Shown here: in pieces, positions 20,002 through 28,705 of the stretch
Position numbering within the stretch: position 1 is the first letter of the stretch
Layout of the letters: each line of letters begins with the position of its first letter
The notes under the pieces: generated by a model
What the model was told of the DNA's origin: nothing
What the model saw: the letters and a program-made list of their open reading frames with translations, nothing else
Database searches by the model: none
Position numbers and translations under genes: made by a program
Assembly: GCF_026262505.1 (NCBI RefSeq)
Contig: NC_067205.1
Span: 17,608,001 to 17,672,000 of the forward strand
Direction of reading: 5' to 3'
Length of the DNA: 64,000 nt
Source: Trichomonas vaginalis G3
Taxonomy: Eukaryota; Parabasalia; Trichomonadida; Trichomonadidae

Positions 20002-20244
20002 ATGGGTTTCTTCAGTAAGATAGGAAACTTCTTTCGAAATGTTGGAAGAGGTATATGGAATGGAATAAAAACCGTAGGAAGAGGAATTTGGAACGGAGTC
20101 AAAAATATTGGTAAAAGAGTAGGTCAGTTCGTTGGTATTATACCTAAAGACCCTGAACCAGAAGAACAAGCTCCTGTTATACAACAGCCTGAACCTGCAC
20201 CACAGTCTAGTTGGCAACCAAATCCAACACCTCAACCGTATTAA
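20002..20244 (+). CDS. small cationic amphipathic protein, 80 aa
   Basis: Residues 1-45 contain a duplicated motif, VGRGIWNGIK then VGRGIWNGVK, that would form a cationic amphipathic helix. Residues 48-80 are Pro/Gln-rich and flexible. The architecture (amphipathic start MGFFSKIGNFF, proline tail) resembles capsid-internal membrane-active or DNA-condensing peptides of adenovirus-like systems, but homology is not shown. The leader is TTTTTACATATAGTAAA. Confidence 0.6.
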   Translation: MGFFSKIGNFFRNVGRGIWNGIKTVGRGIWNGVKNIGKRVGQFVGIIPKDPEPEEQAPVIQQPEPAPQSSWQPNPTPQPY

Positions 20245-20247
20245 AAA

Positions 20248-21095
20248 TTATATTTTTACCGTTCGATAGTAGTTGTATATGAAACTAAGTTCTAAGTAAA
20301 ACGCATGGTATAATGGAATTATTCTCTTTCTTCCATCTGTAGTAAACCATACTTGAAAGTCTGAAATACTTCCACTTGGTGGTTCATATAGCTTTGTAGG
20401 TTTTTCGTAAAAGTCATTTGCCAAGCATAAAAAGAGTTTTGTGCGCCAGAAAATGAAGCATGAACTATAATAGCATCTGAGTCGAAAACATCTTTAAATA
20501 AATATGGTTCATCTCTTGCATATCGACTGTAAATATTTGCTAAAGGAAGTTCGACTTTCTGATTTAACATTCTTTGCAAATAATACCATGACATTGCAGT
20601 GAATTCTGTATATATTTGTTCGTCTTTCTTTGGATTGTCTTCGTAGATTTGAAATGACACTTGTGAATTTTGTTTGTCATATACAATTCTCACATAAAGT
20701 GTGCTCTCGGTATTTGCATATTCATCAGCATATTTTGCATAACATGAATTTATTTTATCTTCTATATTTTTTAACGCAGTCTGTAGAGAAGATGAAAGGT
20801 CAACTTGTATTAGCTCAATTTCTTCCCACATTTTTCGTTTCCCTTCAGATATATAATCTATATGAAACCTTACAATAAATGGGAAACTTTTATCTTCTAC
20901 AGACACAAATTTTATTCTACGAAAGCCAATAGCTTTTGTGACAGATGGGTCTCTTAGCCATCTCAATGGGTAGTCAAAACGATAGCCTTCATGCTTTACG
21001 GTCTCTGTCTCAAACTTTTGACCGACATTCGTAAAAAGTTCATCTAATGGTTTAGTTGTAGCAACTCTTGAATTTTCTTTTTCTATTGAAAGCAT
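20248..21095 (-). pseudogene. family-A Maverick protein, copy 1, one frameshift
   Basis: About 282 codons. It has the block YRFDYPLRWL, then KAIGFRR, then later VFDSDAIIVHASFSGAQNSF, all shared with the copy at 26791-27647. The frame is lost near 20415, one base short in GGCAAATGAC. Read in the other frame, the tail (DFQVWFTTDG...LELSFIYNY) matches the other copy to a stop at 20248. Four members occur in the window, each 850-870 bp. No named family; conservation of the two-block architecture and genomic setting suggests a virion protein. Confidence 0.65.
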
Positions 21096-21113
21096 ATTTT
21101 ATCTAGAATAAAA
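21096..21113. promoter_or_regulatory. 18-bp divergent promoter
   Basis: ATTTTATCTAGAATAAAA is the whole interval between the family-A start codon (minus) and the fibre start codon (plus). It is nearly palindromic (TTTTAT...ATAAAA), which explains how it could serve both directions. Confidence 0.6.
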
Positions 21114-22412
21114 ATGTCGAAAGAAACAGCGTCTATGAGAGAAATACAACACAACCGACAACTCATTATGCAAGCTCTAAATAAGAACACAACAAACTTT
21201 TCAAACTATTCTAAGATATCTGAGTCATTGAAAGAAGGAAACTTAAAACTGACGATAAACCCATTGACAGATGAGTTTCTGTTTCAAGACAGTAAGAACC
21301 ATACTGTCTGTGTAAATCCAACAAAAAGAACTTTAAACGAGAAACCTATAGATGAACTTCTTTTGAAAGCAGATATTGACAACAAAGCTGACAAAGAGTA
21401 TGTTGACGATGAGTTAGCACGTGTGGCTAGTGCGTTAGTGAAGAAGGCAGATAAGGAATATGTGAATGAAAAAGATGAAAAAATTATAGAAAGGGTTGAA
21501 TGGTACCATGAACGGACAACAAAGATTTTAAAAGGTAAAGCCGATACAGGGTGGGTTTCAGGATGTTTAGACCTTAAAGCGGATAAGAACCATACACATA
21601 CCATTGCAAATATTACAAACTTACAAGAAACCTTAAACAGGAAAAGTGACGTTGGACATACACATACCATTGCAAATATTACAAACTTACAAGAAACCTT
21701 AAACAGGAAAAGTGACGTTGGACATACACATAGCTTCTTCGCAACTGTTGGTATAGAAAATATTGAAGGAACGGTTGAAGAAACTGGTGGGGATGTATTA
21801 AATTGGAAACCTCCTAACTTTCCACAAGGTTTAACATCGGAGGATGACATAACAACGATGAAAGACATTAGATGTAGAGATGTTTATGTCATGGAGGATG
21901 AACATAATATTAAATTCACTGCTCAAGATTTATATGACAAGAAAGCAGACAAAAAAGAGCTTCAAACATTAAAGACAGAAATACTTCAAACCATTTACCC
22001 GGTTGGTTCTATTTATACGTCAATGAACTCTACCAGACCAGAAGTAGTACTTGGTTTTGGAACTTGGACTCAAATACTCGAAAGTTTTTTGTATTGTGCA
22101 CACACTCCAAAGAAAACAGGTGGAAGTAAAACGATATCTGTCGACAACTTGCCACCACATAGTCATTCTGGTACAACAAACTTTTCTGGCGACCATAGCC
22201 ACTCATTAAGAGACCACCCATTATACAACTCAGAGTATGAAGCTGGCTATGACGTTTTATCTCCAGATTATAACCATTCAGCAAAAAAGACTTTTCGACA
22301 AACTGAACCAGGAGGAAACCACCAACATACTTTTACAACAACATCTACAGGACTAGGTAAAAAATACATGCCACCTTACATGACAGTTTGTGCATGGTAT
22401 AGAATTGCTTAG
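21114..22412 (+). CDS. phage-type tail fibre/receptor-binding protein, 432 aa
   Basis: The N-terminus (1-80) is unique. Residues 80-160 have ADKEYV-type repeats typical of trimeric fibre shafts. Residues 161-205 contain two perfect 21-residue repeats (IANITNLQETLNRKSDVGHTH). The C-terminus starts at PVGSIYTSMN, then LGFGTW, then HSHSG, HSHSL and HQHTF, ending PPYMTVCAWYR. This is the collar/gp10-type domain of phage fibres, where HxH motifs bind metal. It would mediate attachment of the particle. The C-terminal domain is shared with element C's fibre (49340-52299), while the N-termini differ. It overlaps the integrase stop by 4 bp. Confidence 0.8.
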   Translation: MSKETASMREIQHNRQLIMQALNKNTTNFSNYSKISESLKEGNLKLTINPLTDEFLFQDSKNHTVCVNPTKRTLNEKPIDELLLKADIDNKADKEYVDDELARVASALVKKADKEYVNEKDEKIIERVEWYHERTTKILKGKADTGWVSGCLDLKADKNHTHTIANITNLQETLNRKSDVGHTHTIANITNLQETLNRKSDVGHTHSFFATVGIENIEGTVEETGGDVLNWKPPNFPQGLTSEDDITTMKDIRCRDVYVMEDEHNIKFTAQDLYDKKADKKELQTLKTEILQTIYPVGSIYTSMNSTRPEVVLGFGTWTQILESFLYCAHTPKKTGGSKTISVDNLPPHSHSGTTNFSGDHSHSLRDHPLYNSEYEAGYDVLSPDYNHSAKKTFRQTEPGGNHQHTFTTTSTGLGKKYMPPYMTVCAWYRIA

Positions 22413-23368
22413 TCGTCATTTTCAACTTCTTTAGCATATTCGTCAGGAGTTGTCTTATATTTGTTTGGAACTGTCTTTGAAAGTATACCACCTTGAACCT
22501 TAACAAGTTTGAAACGAGGTCTGACAATAGTAGTTTTATCTTCTGCTTGCAGTCTGTACATTTTGCCATGTTTGCCTAAAACTTCATAATATTCTCTTGT
22601 ATACTTTCTTCTATTTTTACGAACACGAATGTGAGTACCTGTCGAGTTCCCATTGTTGTCATAGTCAATAGTATTTTCATATGGGTCGCGTTTAGGTATT
22701 TCTATTTTTACTTTGTCACCTTTCTTAAGTTTGAAGCCTGGCATTCTTTCTTGTTTGTCTCTTTTGACTAAACTATTAAATATATAGTCTTTCTCTAAGT
22801 CGGGGTTGTTTTTCATTTCTTCGGGGGAGTGGTTTCCCAAACCTTTTTGTTTACGGCTATTGTAAATATTTAAAACTTGTCTCATCTTTGCCATGGAGAA
22901 GTGTCTATACTTGTCGTCATATGACATTTCATTTGCTTCACCACCTTGTGGTTGGTTTAAGTCTCTTAAGATTTTTATACAACTGTCAATGACACCAAGA
23001 GCAGAATGGTTTTGGTCGACAATGAAATATTGGTTTACATTTTTTGAACGCAGATAGTTTTTAATATCGTCTGATTTGAAAGAACTTTCACAGTCAGATG
23101 TCAGTTTTGTTGGATGGTATTTGTCAACGAATATTGTCAAAGCAGTTTTCACATCTAAAATATTTTTGGACCATAATGGTATGGCTTCACAGTATCTTGT
23201 GTTTTGACCGACAAATATTAGCCAGTATGGAGGTCCATCTTCTCTATACCTCGGAATGTTTTCCAAGATATCCATAAACCAAGCATTTGGTGTTGAACTA
23301 AAGATTTTTATCATGAGTGCTTTCTTTGTTGCCTTAGAAACATAGGGGTCCTTGTTTGGATTCGTCAT
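22409..23368 (-). CDS. rve-type integrase, 319 aa
   Basis: Retroviral-integrase-like core: Asp in WFMDIL (residue about 33), Asp in LTSDCESSF (about 93), and the third acidic position in LGVIDSCIKILRDLN (about 127), where Asp stands in place of the usual Glu. Polintons use this enzyme to integrate with 6-bp duplications, consistent with the TTGATT flanks. The C-terminal 120 residues are basic with an SH3/chromo-like stretch (YYEVLGKHGKMYRLQ). It is divergently paired with 23385 across a 16-bp interval. Confidence 0.85.
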   Translation of the reverse strand: MTNPNKDPYVSKATKKALMIKIFSSTPNAWFMDILENIPRYREDGPPYWLIFVGQNTRYCEAIPLWSKNILDVKTALTIFVDKYHPTKLTSDCESSFKSDDIKNYLRSKNVNQYFIVDQNHSALGVIDSCIKILRDLNQPQGGEANEMSYDDKYRHFSMAKMRQVLNIYNSRKQKGLGNHSPEEMKNNPDLEKDYIFNSLVKRDKQERMPGFKLKKGDKVKIEIPKRDPYENTIDYDNNGNSTGTHIRVRKNRRKYTREYYEVLGKHGKMYRLQAEDKTTIVRPRFKLVKVQGGILSKTVPNKYKTTPDEYAKEVENDD

Positions 23369-23384
23369 TTTTATCCTATAAGAA
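23369..23384. promoter_or_regulatory. 16-bp divergent promoter
   Basis: TTTTATCCTATAAGAA is all that separates the integrase start codon (minus) from the 133-aa protein start codon (plus). Confidence 0.6.
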
Positions 23385-23786
23385 ATGGGTTTATTTGGCG
23401 CATTAGCAGGAGTTGCATCCAGATTTTTACCCGCAGTGGGAACAATAGCCAGAGGTGTATTTGGAGTTGGAAGGAAGATTTTGAGTACATTAGGTATACT
23501 TAAAGAGAAAGCACAACCTATTATACAAACTGTACAGAAAGGTTGGGATGTAGCACGAGATGCAGCAAATCTTATTCCAAATCCTGAAACAAGAGGAAAA
23601 GTTCAAGGATGGATGGACAATGTAGGAAGACAAGCAGGAAACTACTATAACAAAGCAAATGACTACTATAACCAAGCAGGACACTATATGGACCAAGGTG
23701 AAAGATTCTTTAACAGAGGATATAACCATGCACAACAATGGGTAAACAATAACCAACCGCAACCACCTCAAACGTGGGGAATGTAA
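23385..23786 (+). CDS. basic/amphipathic virion-like protein, 133 aa
   Basis: The N-terminus MGLFGALAGVASRFL begins a hydrophobic amphipathic stretch (1-35). The middle is helical. Residues 75-130 are Asn/Tyr/Gln-rich with NYYNKANDYYNQAGHY repeats and end PPQTWGM. The layout (amphipathic N-terminus, low-complexity tail) parallels the 80-aa protein at 20002 and the element C protein at 44699. A capsid-internal role is inferred, not shown. Element A keeps only its 3' end in this window. Confidence 0.65.
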   Translation: MGLFGALAGVASRFLPAVGTIARGVFGVGRKILSTLGILKEKAQPIIQTVQKGWDVARDAANLIPNPETRGKVQGWMDNVGRQAGNYYNKANDYYNQAGHYMDQGERFFNRGYNHAQQWVNNNQPQPPQTWGM

Positions 23787-23805
23787 AGTTTTTTACTGAG
23801 ATGAA

Positions 23806-23958
23806 ATGAACAATACAGCATTGAGACAAATGGGTTCAAGATGGATTTGTCGACTTCCAGCAGTTACACAACGTGTTTGTCAAGTTCTTCCTATACCTCA
23901 GGAAGTTTTAGACCGACTTAAAAAACAACAACAACCAGTTGAAAACAAACCAAACTAA
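23806..23958 (+). CDS. small basic protein, 50 aa
   Basis: ATG preceded by TTTTTTACTGAGATGAA. The sequence starts MNNTALRQMGSRWICR, contains two Cys, and ends in a Gln/Pro tail. The counterpart in A (125-250) keeps the frame over 36 codons. It lies between two conserved genes with 19 bp on each side, in an otherwise gapless operon-like run. Not recognised. Confidence 0.6.
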   Translation: MNNTALRQMGSRWICRLPAVTQRVCQVLPIPQEVLDRLKKQQQPVENKPN

Positions 23959-23977
23959 AATTTTTTACTGAGATGAA

Positions 23978-24562
23978 ATGACCGAAGAAGTTGAAACGGT
24001 AGATTTGACACCACAAACAAAAAGTTCAGAACCATTGTCAAAACCTGTCAAAGAACTTACAGATGAAGAGAAAAATTCAATAATAGAAAGTGCCAGGTCT
24101 GGAAATACAAACCCTAACTATAAAGTCACTTTTCATAGAAATGGAACGGCTAGTATCTCAAAAAAGAAACAGACTCTCACAAATAAAATATTGAAGTCTG
24201 AAGGAGCTTTCGAGACAACAGATGGAAAAGTTTACTTCACTGACCAACAGTTCATTATAGAACATCTCATTGACTTAGAGTCGAAATATTCTAAACTTTA
24301 CAACAAACACAAAAAGTTGAAAGGAAAACAAAAACAAATGGCATATGATATTTATGAAGATACTAACGACACAACCATACCTGCAAGTGAGGTAAGGTCA
24401 AATGAACCGAAAAGTGACGAAAAACCAATAGAAGAAGGTGAGCCAAAAACTGAAGAAAAACCAAAACCAAAGTTTAGTCTCCAGACTAAACCAAGCCAAC
24501 CTTCATTAGCTGGTATGGGTTGGCGTCAAAGACTTTTGGCAGCCGGTGGTTACGTAAAGTAA
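23978..24562 (+). CDS. conserved Maverick protein, 194 aa
   Basis: Intact counterpart of 298-882. The Lys-rich central domain and the C-terminal GMGWRQRLLAAGGYVK are conserved. Substitutions between copies concentrate in the acidic Glu/Pro linker (residues 122-165). It stops 27 bp before the polymerase-like gene, whose leader is TTTTTTATTTTTATAGAA. Confidence 0.75.
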   Translation: MTEEVETVDLTPQTKSSEPLSKPVKELTDEEKNSIIESARSGNTNPNYKVTFHRNGTASISKKKQTLTNKILKSEGAFETTDGKVYFTDQQFIIEHLIDLESKYSKLYNKHKKLKGKQKQMAYDIYEDTNDTTIPASEVRSNEPKSDEKPIEEGEPKTEEKPKPKFSLQTKPSQPSLAGMGWRQRLLAAGGYVK

Positions 24563-24589
24563 AAAAAACATTTTTTTATTTTTATAGAA

Positions 24590-26734
24590 ATGCCCCCGTA
24601 TAGAATAGATAGAAAATCTGCTAGAATAAAAGCAGAGTTAGAAAGATATGGCTGGAGAGTTTCAAAGAAGTTTAAATATAGGAAGGGAAGACCCATAAAA
24701 GTCTATGACAAACTATCTGGTCTTCGCTATGAAATGGACTTAGAAACAGCACGCGCAAATTATCCAAACAGACTTGAGAGGTTAGAAGAAGAACGGCTTA
24801 TGGACATGCCTTTCAATGTTAATGAACCTCAAGTTGAAGGACACGACGGCTTTGCCAGATTTTACTGGAAACATGACGAACAATTGCATCCTTTGAGGAG
24901 GAAAAAAGGAAAAGGTGAAGACGCACATGCCCCCATGGAAAGAACAAGATATGCATATGAGAAGTACCGTGAAGTTAGAAGTCAAATTACATCTGGTCGA
25001 ACCTTTACAGTAAACTTTGACGAAGGAAAGAACAAAGAAGGCTTCATGGGTGTACTTGCTGCCATACAAGACGGAAATAAGAAAGGATACAATCTCAGAC
25101 TAACCGTAACAGATTTGGACGGTCACATTTACTATGCACATGGCAATGTCACAACAGCCGCACAACTTCTTGACGCTTTCAAGACTACAAAGAGAGAACA
25201 AATGGTTGACTCCGACTCAGATATTTTGAATGCAATTGAAGGAATTGTAAGCGTGAAGTTCGAATGGTATCAACCTAACCCTCAAGCAGTCAGACAACAT
25301 GCTGGATACTTCCCGTTCAGAAATAAGTCTGACATTGACTTGACAAGGTATGGAATTTACAATTCAATTGAAAAAATTGTCAACGAACCTTGCATTCTTA
25401 CATGTCTCAGGAACTCTGGTCTTGTTACAGATGAGAAGATGAAGTATCTTGAGTCATGTGTGAAGACAAGGTACATTCTCAGAGGTCAATTGACAAAGAT
25501 TGCACCGTTGGCAAATGTGAATATCCGAGTCAACATACCTACAGCTAAAGGTTCTTCACATGACGACTATGTTGTTGACAAAGACTTACCATGGTTGAAG
25601 ATTGTACTTGTCCACAACCACTTCATGTTGAACGAAAGTCTTATGTTCGGAAAAGGCAAGTGCAACATTGTCAGAGCTGTTAACATTCTTTTCGAGAAAG
25701 GTTTGTTGGAACCGATTCCAGATGACAAGCTGACAGAAAGTTTTGTACCAAAAGACGAAACAAACTTTTCACTGTTAGCAAGACCAAAAGTTGTTCCAGA
25801 CAAAGTTCTAGTACAAAAGAAGTACACAGTTCCAAAAGGAGTTGGATTGTTCGGATACCAACCTGAACCAGAAGAACTTCCAATGAGGTTGCAAGAACTT
25901 CAAGATGCTATAAACAAACTCCCATTGAGACATCCAATCGACGTCAAATTGTATTGGAGAGCATCAGAGTTAGGTCAGAAGGTTTTATATGAAACAGGTT
26001 GCTTCGACGATGTTTATGAGATAACAGGAGAAGTTTCTCAGAAGATAAGAGACTCGCTTGAATTTCCAAAAACTGGTCCGATTGGATGCGATAAGTTCGA
26101 CTCAGATGAAAAAATATACTATGTCGACCTTAACGCCGCATACATGAGGTTCGTCCAATATATCCCGACTGGAATTCCAAACGAAGATGGTGAGTTCCCA
26201 GGAAGGAACTATACAGTTGGAAAAGTCATACAACAACTGTATGATATTAGGAAAGCTTCAAACCCCAAACTTGCAATGACATTAAAATTGCTTATGAATT
26301 CGACATGGGGGTATTCCATTAAAAAACCTCAAGAGATGAAGAGTAAACATTATGAGAAGGTCGACAACTTTGTTGAAAGGTTCTCCCCTTTTGTTTTGAA
26401 ATACGAATTTACTCAAGGTCAAAGTGGCTTAGTAACCACAGTAAAACCTATTGTCGAACATTGGTCTTACCCTCAGTTCGCAAAAGCAGTCCTTGACGAG
26501 TACAACAAATTCTTCTCCGAAGTCAAATCCAAAGTTGTGGTTTACTATGAGAACATCGACGCACTCATGACGAACGAAGAAGGCTATAACAAACTCATTG
26601 AAATGGGAATGGTTGGTGAAAAGATGGGCTGTTTTAAGCTAGACAAGGTATTTTCCGAAGTTCATGTCCTCTCCAAGCGTAAGTACTGGGGTGTACTTGA
26701 AGACGGGACAGAAATAAAACATTGCATGAAATAA
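24590..26734 (+). CDS. exonuclease-less family-B DNA polymerase-like protein, 714 aa
   Basis: Residues 270-345 (PCILTCLRNSG ... YILRGQL) match the region that precedes the exonuclease domain in protein-primed polymerases, including element C's (DNCFVYACIQAG). The exonuclease domain is then missing. Motif A is DLNAAYM (about 527). Motif B is LLMNSTWGYS (about 581), only about 50 residues later, so much of the insert between A and B is absent. Motif C reads YENIDAL (about 667) where family B normally has YxDTDS, leaving one Asp. The N-terminal 250 residues are basic and could be a terminal-protein region. The frame is intact and A/B differences are mostly synonymous, so the protein is constrained; whether it polymerises is open. 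Confidence 0.75.
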   Translation: MPPYRIDRKSARIKAELERYGWRVSKKFKYRKGRPIKVYDKLSGLRYEMDLETARANYPNRLERLEEERLMDMPFNVNEPQVEGHDGFARFYWKHDEQLHPLRRKKGKGEDAHAPMERTRYAYEKYREVRSQITSGRTFTVNFDEGKNKEGFMGVLAAIQDGNKKGYNLRLTVTDLDGHIYYAHGNVTTAAQLLDAFKTTKREQMVDSDSDILNAIEGIVSVKFEWYQPNPQAVRQHAGYFPFRNKSDIDLTRYGIYNSIEKIVNEPCILTCLRNSGLVTDEKMKYLESCVKTRYILRGQLTKIAPLANVNIRVNIPTAKGSSHDDYVVDKDLPWLKIVLVHNHFMLNESLMFGKGKCNIVRAVNILFEKGLLEPIPDDKLTESFVPKDETNFSLLARPKVVPDKVLVQKKYTVPKGVGLFGYQPEPEELPMRLQELQDAINKLPLRHPIDVKLYWRASELGQKVLYETGCFDDVYEITGEVSQKIRDSLEFPKTGPIGCDKFDSDEKIYYVDLNAAYMRFVQYIPTGIPNEDGEFPGRNYTVGKVIQQLYDIRKASNPKLAMTLKLLMNSTWGYSIKKPQEMKSKHYEKVDNFVERFSPFVLKYEFTQGQSGLVTTVKPIVEHWSYPQFAKAVLDEYNKFFSEVKSKVVVYYENIDALMTNEEGYNKLIEMGMVGEKMGCFKLDKVFSEVHVLSKRKYWGVLEDGTEIKHCMK

Positions 26735-26790
26735 AAAATTGCATACCATTTTAAAACGTTTTTAAAACAGTATATTTTTACATATATTAA

Positions 26791-27647
26791 ATGTTTCAGG
26801 TTGAAAAACAAAGAACAAAAGTAGCAGATACAAAACCGTTAGACTATATCTTTACAAACGCCGGTAGGACTATATCAGATGAAGAAATTTCATCCGGCTC
26901 CTACCGCTTTGACTATCCAATTCGTTGGCTTCAAAGTCCTTCAGATGCAAAGGCAATAGGATTTAGAAGAGTTTTGTTTTCAAATAGAACTAACGCATTT
27001 ATGTTCGCAGTATATTTTCATGGGCAGTATAAAGATTCTGATGGTCTAATAGACAAATTTGACGAAATGAGAATCTTTACAATTCGTTCAGACGAAAACC
27101 TTGAGAAGACTCTAAATGACTTTCAAACTTAAACAAATACTACTGGGAATTTCAAGAAAAATACGACTCTTTACTAAATGGAACATACTATCTGAAACTA
27201 GAATATGACAAGATGAACTCCACCGTTTCATTTCAAAGGATTGAAAATAACCCTCCAAGAGATACACAGTTTTTATTTTGGGAAGTAGACAAACGTTCTT
27301 GGGCACAATTTCTTCGGTTACTAAACCAGAACGAACCATTACCACCTGACGGTCCGTTTAAATTTATACGCCCACCAACAGATTTGATGGTTTATAGAAA
27401 CGTGTTTGACCCTCAAAATGTTATGTGTCATGCAAGTTTCAGTTCAAGCAACAATAGTTTTCTATGTATTGGTAAGGACTTTTATGACTTTGCTTCTAAA
27501 TTCTACGAACCACCTAGTAACAGTTTCTCTGACTTTCAAGTTTGGTTCACAACAAATGGTGTGCAACATATTATTCCATTGTACTATGACTTTTATCTCG
27601 AATTGTCTTTCATATACAACTACGGAAAAGTGCTGAAAAAGTACTGA
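26791..27647 (+). pseudogene. family-A Maverick protein, copy 2, one frameshift
   Basis: Starts MFQVEKQRTK after TATTTTTACATATATTAA. Shares YRFDYPIRWL, KAIGFRR, NVFDPQNVMCHASFSSSNNSF and the tail FQVWFTTNG...LELSFIYNYG with copy 1. The frame is one base short near 27130 (TTTCAAACTTAAAC), leaving a stop after DFQT. Element A lacks this gene; a 22-bp tandem array occupies the corresponding interval. Confidence 0.65.
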
Positions 27648-27856
27648 AAAATAATGTTTAGGTTAGATGGGTATATCTAACCTCTTTTCTACCCTCTTGA
27701 ATTTTCATGAATTTCCTTAAGACAGAAAAAATATATTTTAGGTTAGATGGTTTTTAGGTGTGCCTATGTGCCTCGGTCAAATGAACTTCTCTTAAAATTA
27801 CTGACAACACGACATTTTGACAACATCGTAGAAAACACGCAAAACTCTTGAATTTT
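27648..27856. promoter_or_regulatory. palindromic half-site spacer
   Basis: Contains AGGTTAGATGGGTATATCTAACC, then TTTTCTACCC, then the CTTGAATTTTCATGAATTTC tail common to these spacers, and a second partial copy (TATATTTTAGGTTAGATGG). No gene is seen. Confidence 0.5.
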
Positions 27857-27932
27857 GTATAAAAAAAGCAACCGTCGGAATTCCGGCGGTTGGTATATTC
27901 TTCACAAAATGCTTGTTTTGAGGTCGAGCCAC
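27857..27932 (-). pseudogene. silent KilA-N fragment 1 (inverted, mosaic)
   Basis: Read on the minus strand it starts with element-C-type variable sequence (GGCTCGACCTCAAAACAAGC) and switches at the shared GCATTTT to A/B-type variable sequence (GTGAAGAATATACCAACC ... GGTTGCTTTTTTTATAC). It contains its own hairpin, AACCGCCGGAATTCCGACGGTT (one mismatch). It has no start codon or constant regions and lies 110 bp upstream of the expressed KilA-N gene in opposite orientation. Confidence 0.7.
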
Positions 27933-28005
27933 AAACGAATGTCCGACGGTTAAGCCACAAACGAATGTCCGACGGTTAAGCCACAAACGAATGTCCGACG
28001 TACCA
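27926..28005 (+). repeat. 26-bp tandem repeat (CCACAAACGAATGTCCGACG)
   Basis: Three units of GCCACAAACGAATGTCCGAC plus GGTTAA. The last runs into TACCACTCAAAAATATTTTT, the leader of the KilA-N gene. The same unit occurs at 3535-3580 in A and singly at about 32416-32440, where its ATGTCCGACGTACCACC opens a reading frame (MSDVPP). Confidence 0.8.
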
Positions 28006-28042
28006 CTCAAAAATATTTTTTATTTTTATTGTAAGAACTGAA

Positions 28043-28705
28043 ATGACAGTCGAAGCAAAAACGTTCACGAACAAATCTAATGGCGAAACATTCACAAAAG
28101 GCACTTACAACGGTATTGAAGTCTTACGTAGAGACAAGGATGGTTATATAAATGCAACAAAGATATGTCAGCAGTTTAGGAAAGACTTTAGAAAGTTGTT
28201 GGAAAATAAGTCCTGGGAAGAGTATTTTAAGGCATTTTGTGAAGAATATACCAACCCGCGGAAAACGGCGGGTTGCTTTTTATACAAAGTTCATGCAGGA
28301 ATTCCGGATGAAATCAAACAGGTTAGAGGAACGTATGTAGACCCAAGACTCGTAAACTATATAGCAATGTGGGCTTCTCCAAAATATTGTATAGCAGTTG
28401 GAAAAATTATGGACTCCATAGACAAGAAAGTTCATGAGAAGTTAGATGAAGAAGAACTTGAAGATACAGTAGAAAATGCAAAACATTTGTTCGAACAAGA
28501 AGTTAGAAAAATGTGCGAAAAACAATTAGAACATGAACGTGAGATATGTTATGGTTATAGAGACTCTCCATACGAACTAGACCAATGGGAACAAGAAGAT
28601 TTAAAGAGAGAATTTAGAGAATATGAACTCGCTAAGATAGCATTTGAAGCTGCAGAAAAGAAGTTAAAAGTTTGGGGTCGTTTTGTAAAAAAATATTGTG
28701 AGTAA
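28043..28705 (+). CDS. KilA-N DNA-binding regulator, 220 aa
   Basis: Nearly identical to 3615-4277. Constant start (codons 1-41, ending GYINATK), variable KilA-N middle (28166-28405) with the hairpin AACCCGC/GCGGGTT in a loop (TNPRKTAG), and constant C-terminal coiled coil. The leader TTTTTATTTTTATTGTAAGAAC and the 3' end GAGTAAATGAACCATTTATT are shared with other KilA-N genes. It is flanked on both sides by inverted fragments of alternative variable regions. It probably binds the nearby AGATCT-centred palindromes, by inference from location and covariation. Confidence 0.85.
   Translation: MTVEAKTFTNKSNGETFTKGTYNGIEVLRRDKDGYINATKICQQFRKDFRKLLENKSWEEYFKAFCEEYTNPRKTAGCFLYKVHAGIPDEIKQVRGTYVDPRLVNYIAMWASPKYCIAVGKIMDSIDKKVHEKLDEEELEDTVENAKHLFEQEVRKMCEKQLEHEREICYGYRDSPYELDQWEQEDLKREFREYELAKIAFEAAEKKLKVWGRFVKKYCE

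Noticed and set aside
20400-20430. Programmed -1 ribosomal frameshift in family-A genes
   Set aside because: Shift sites fall at different protein positions in the four copies, and none is a standard slippery heptamer; indel error or decay is simpler.
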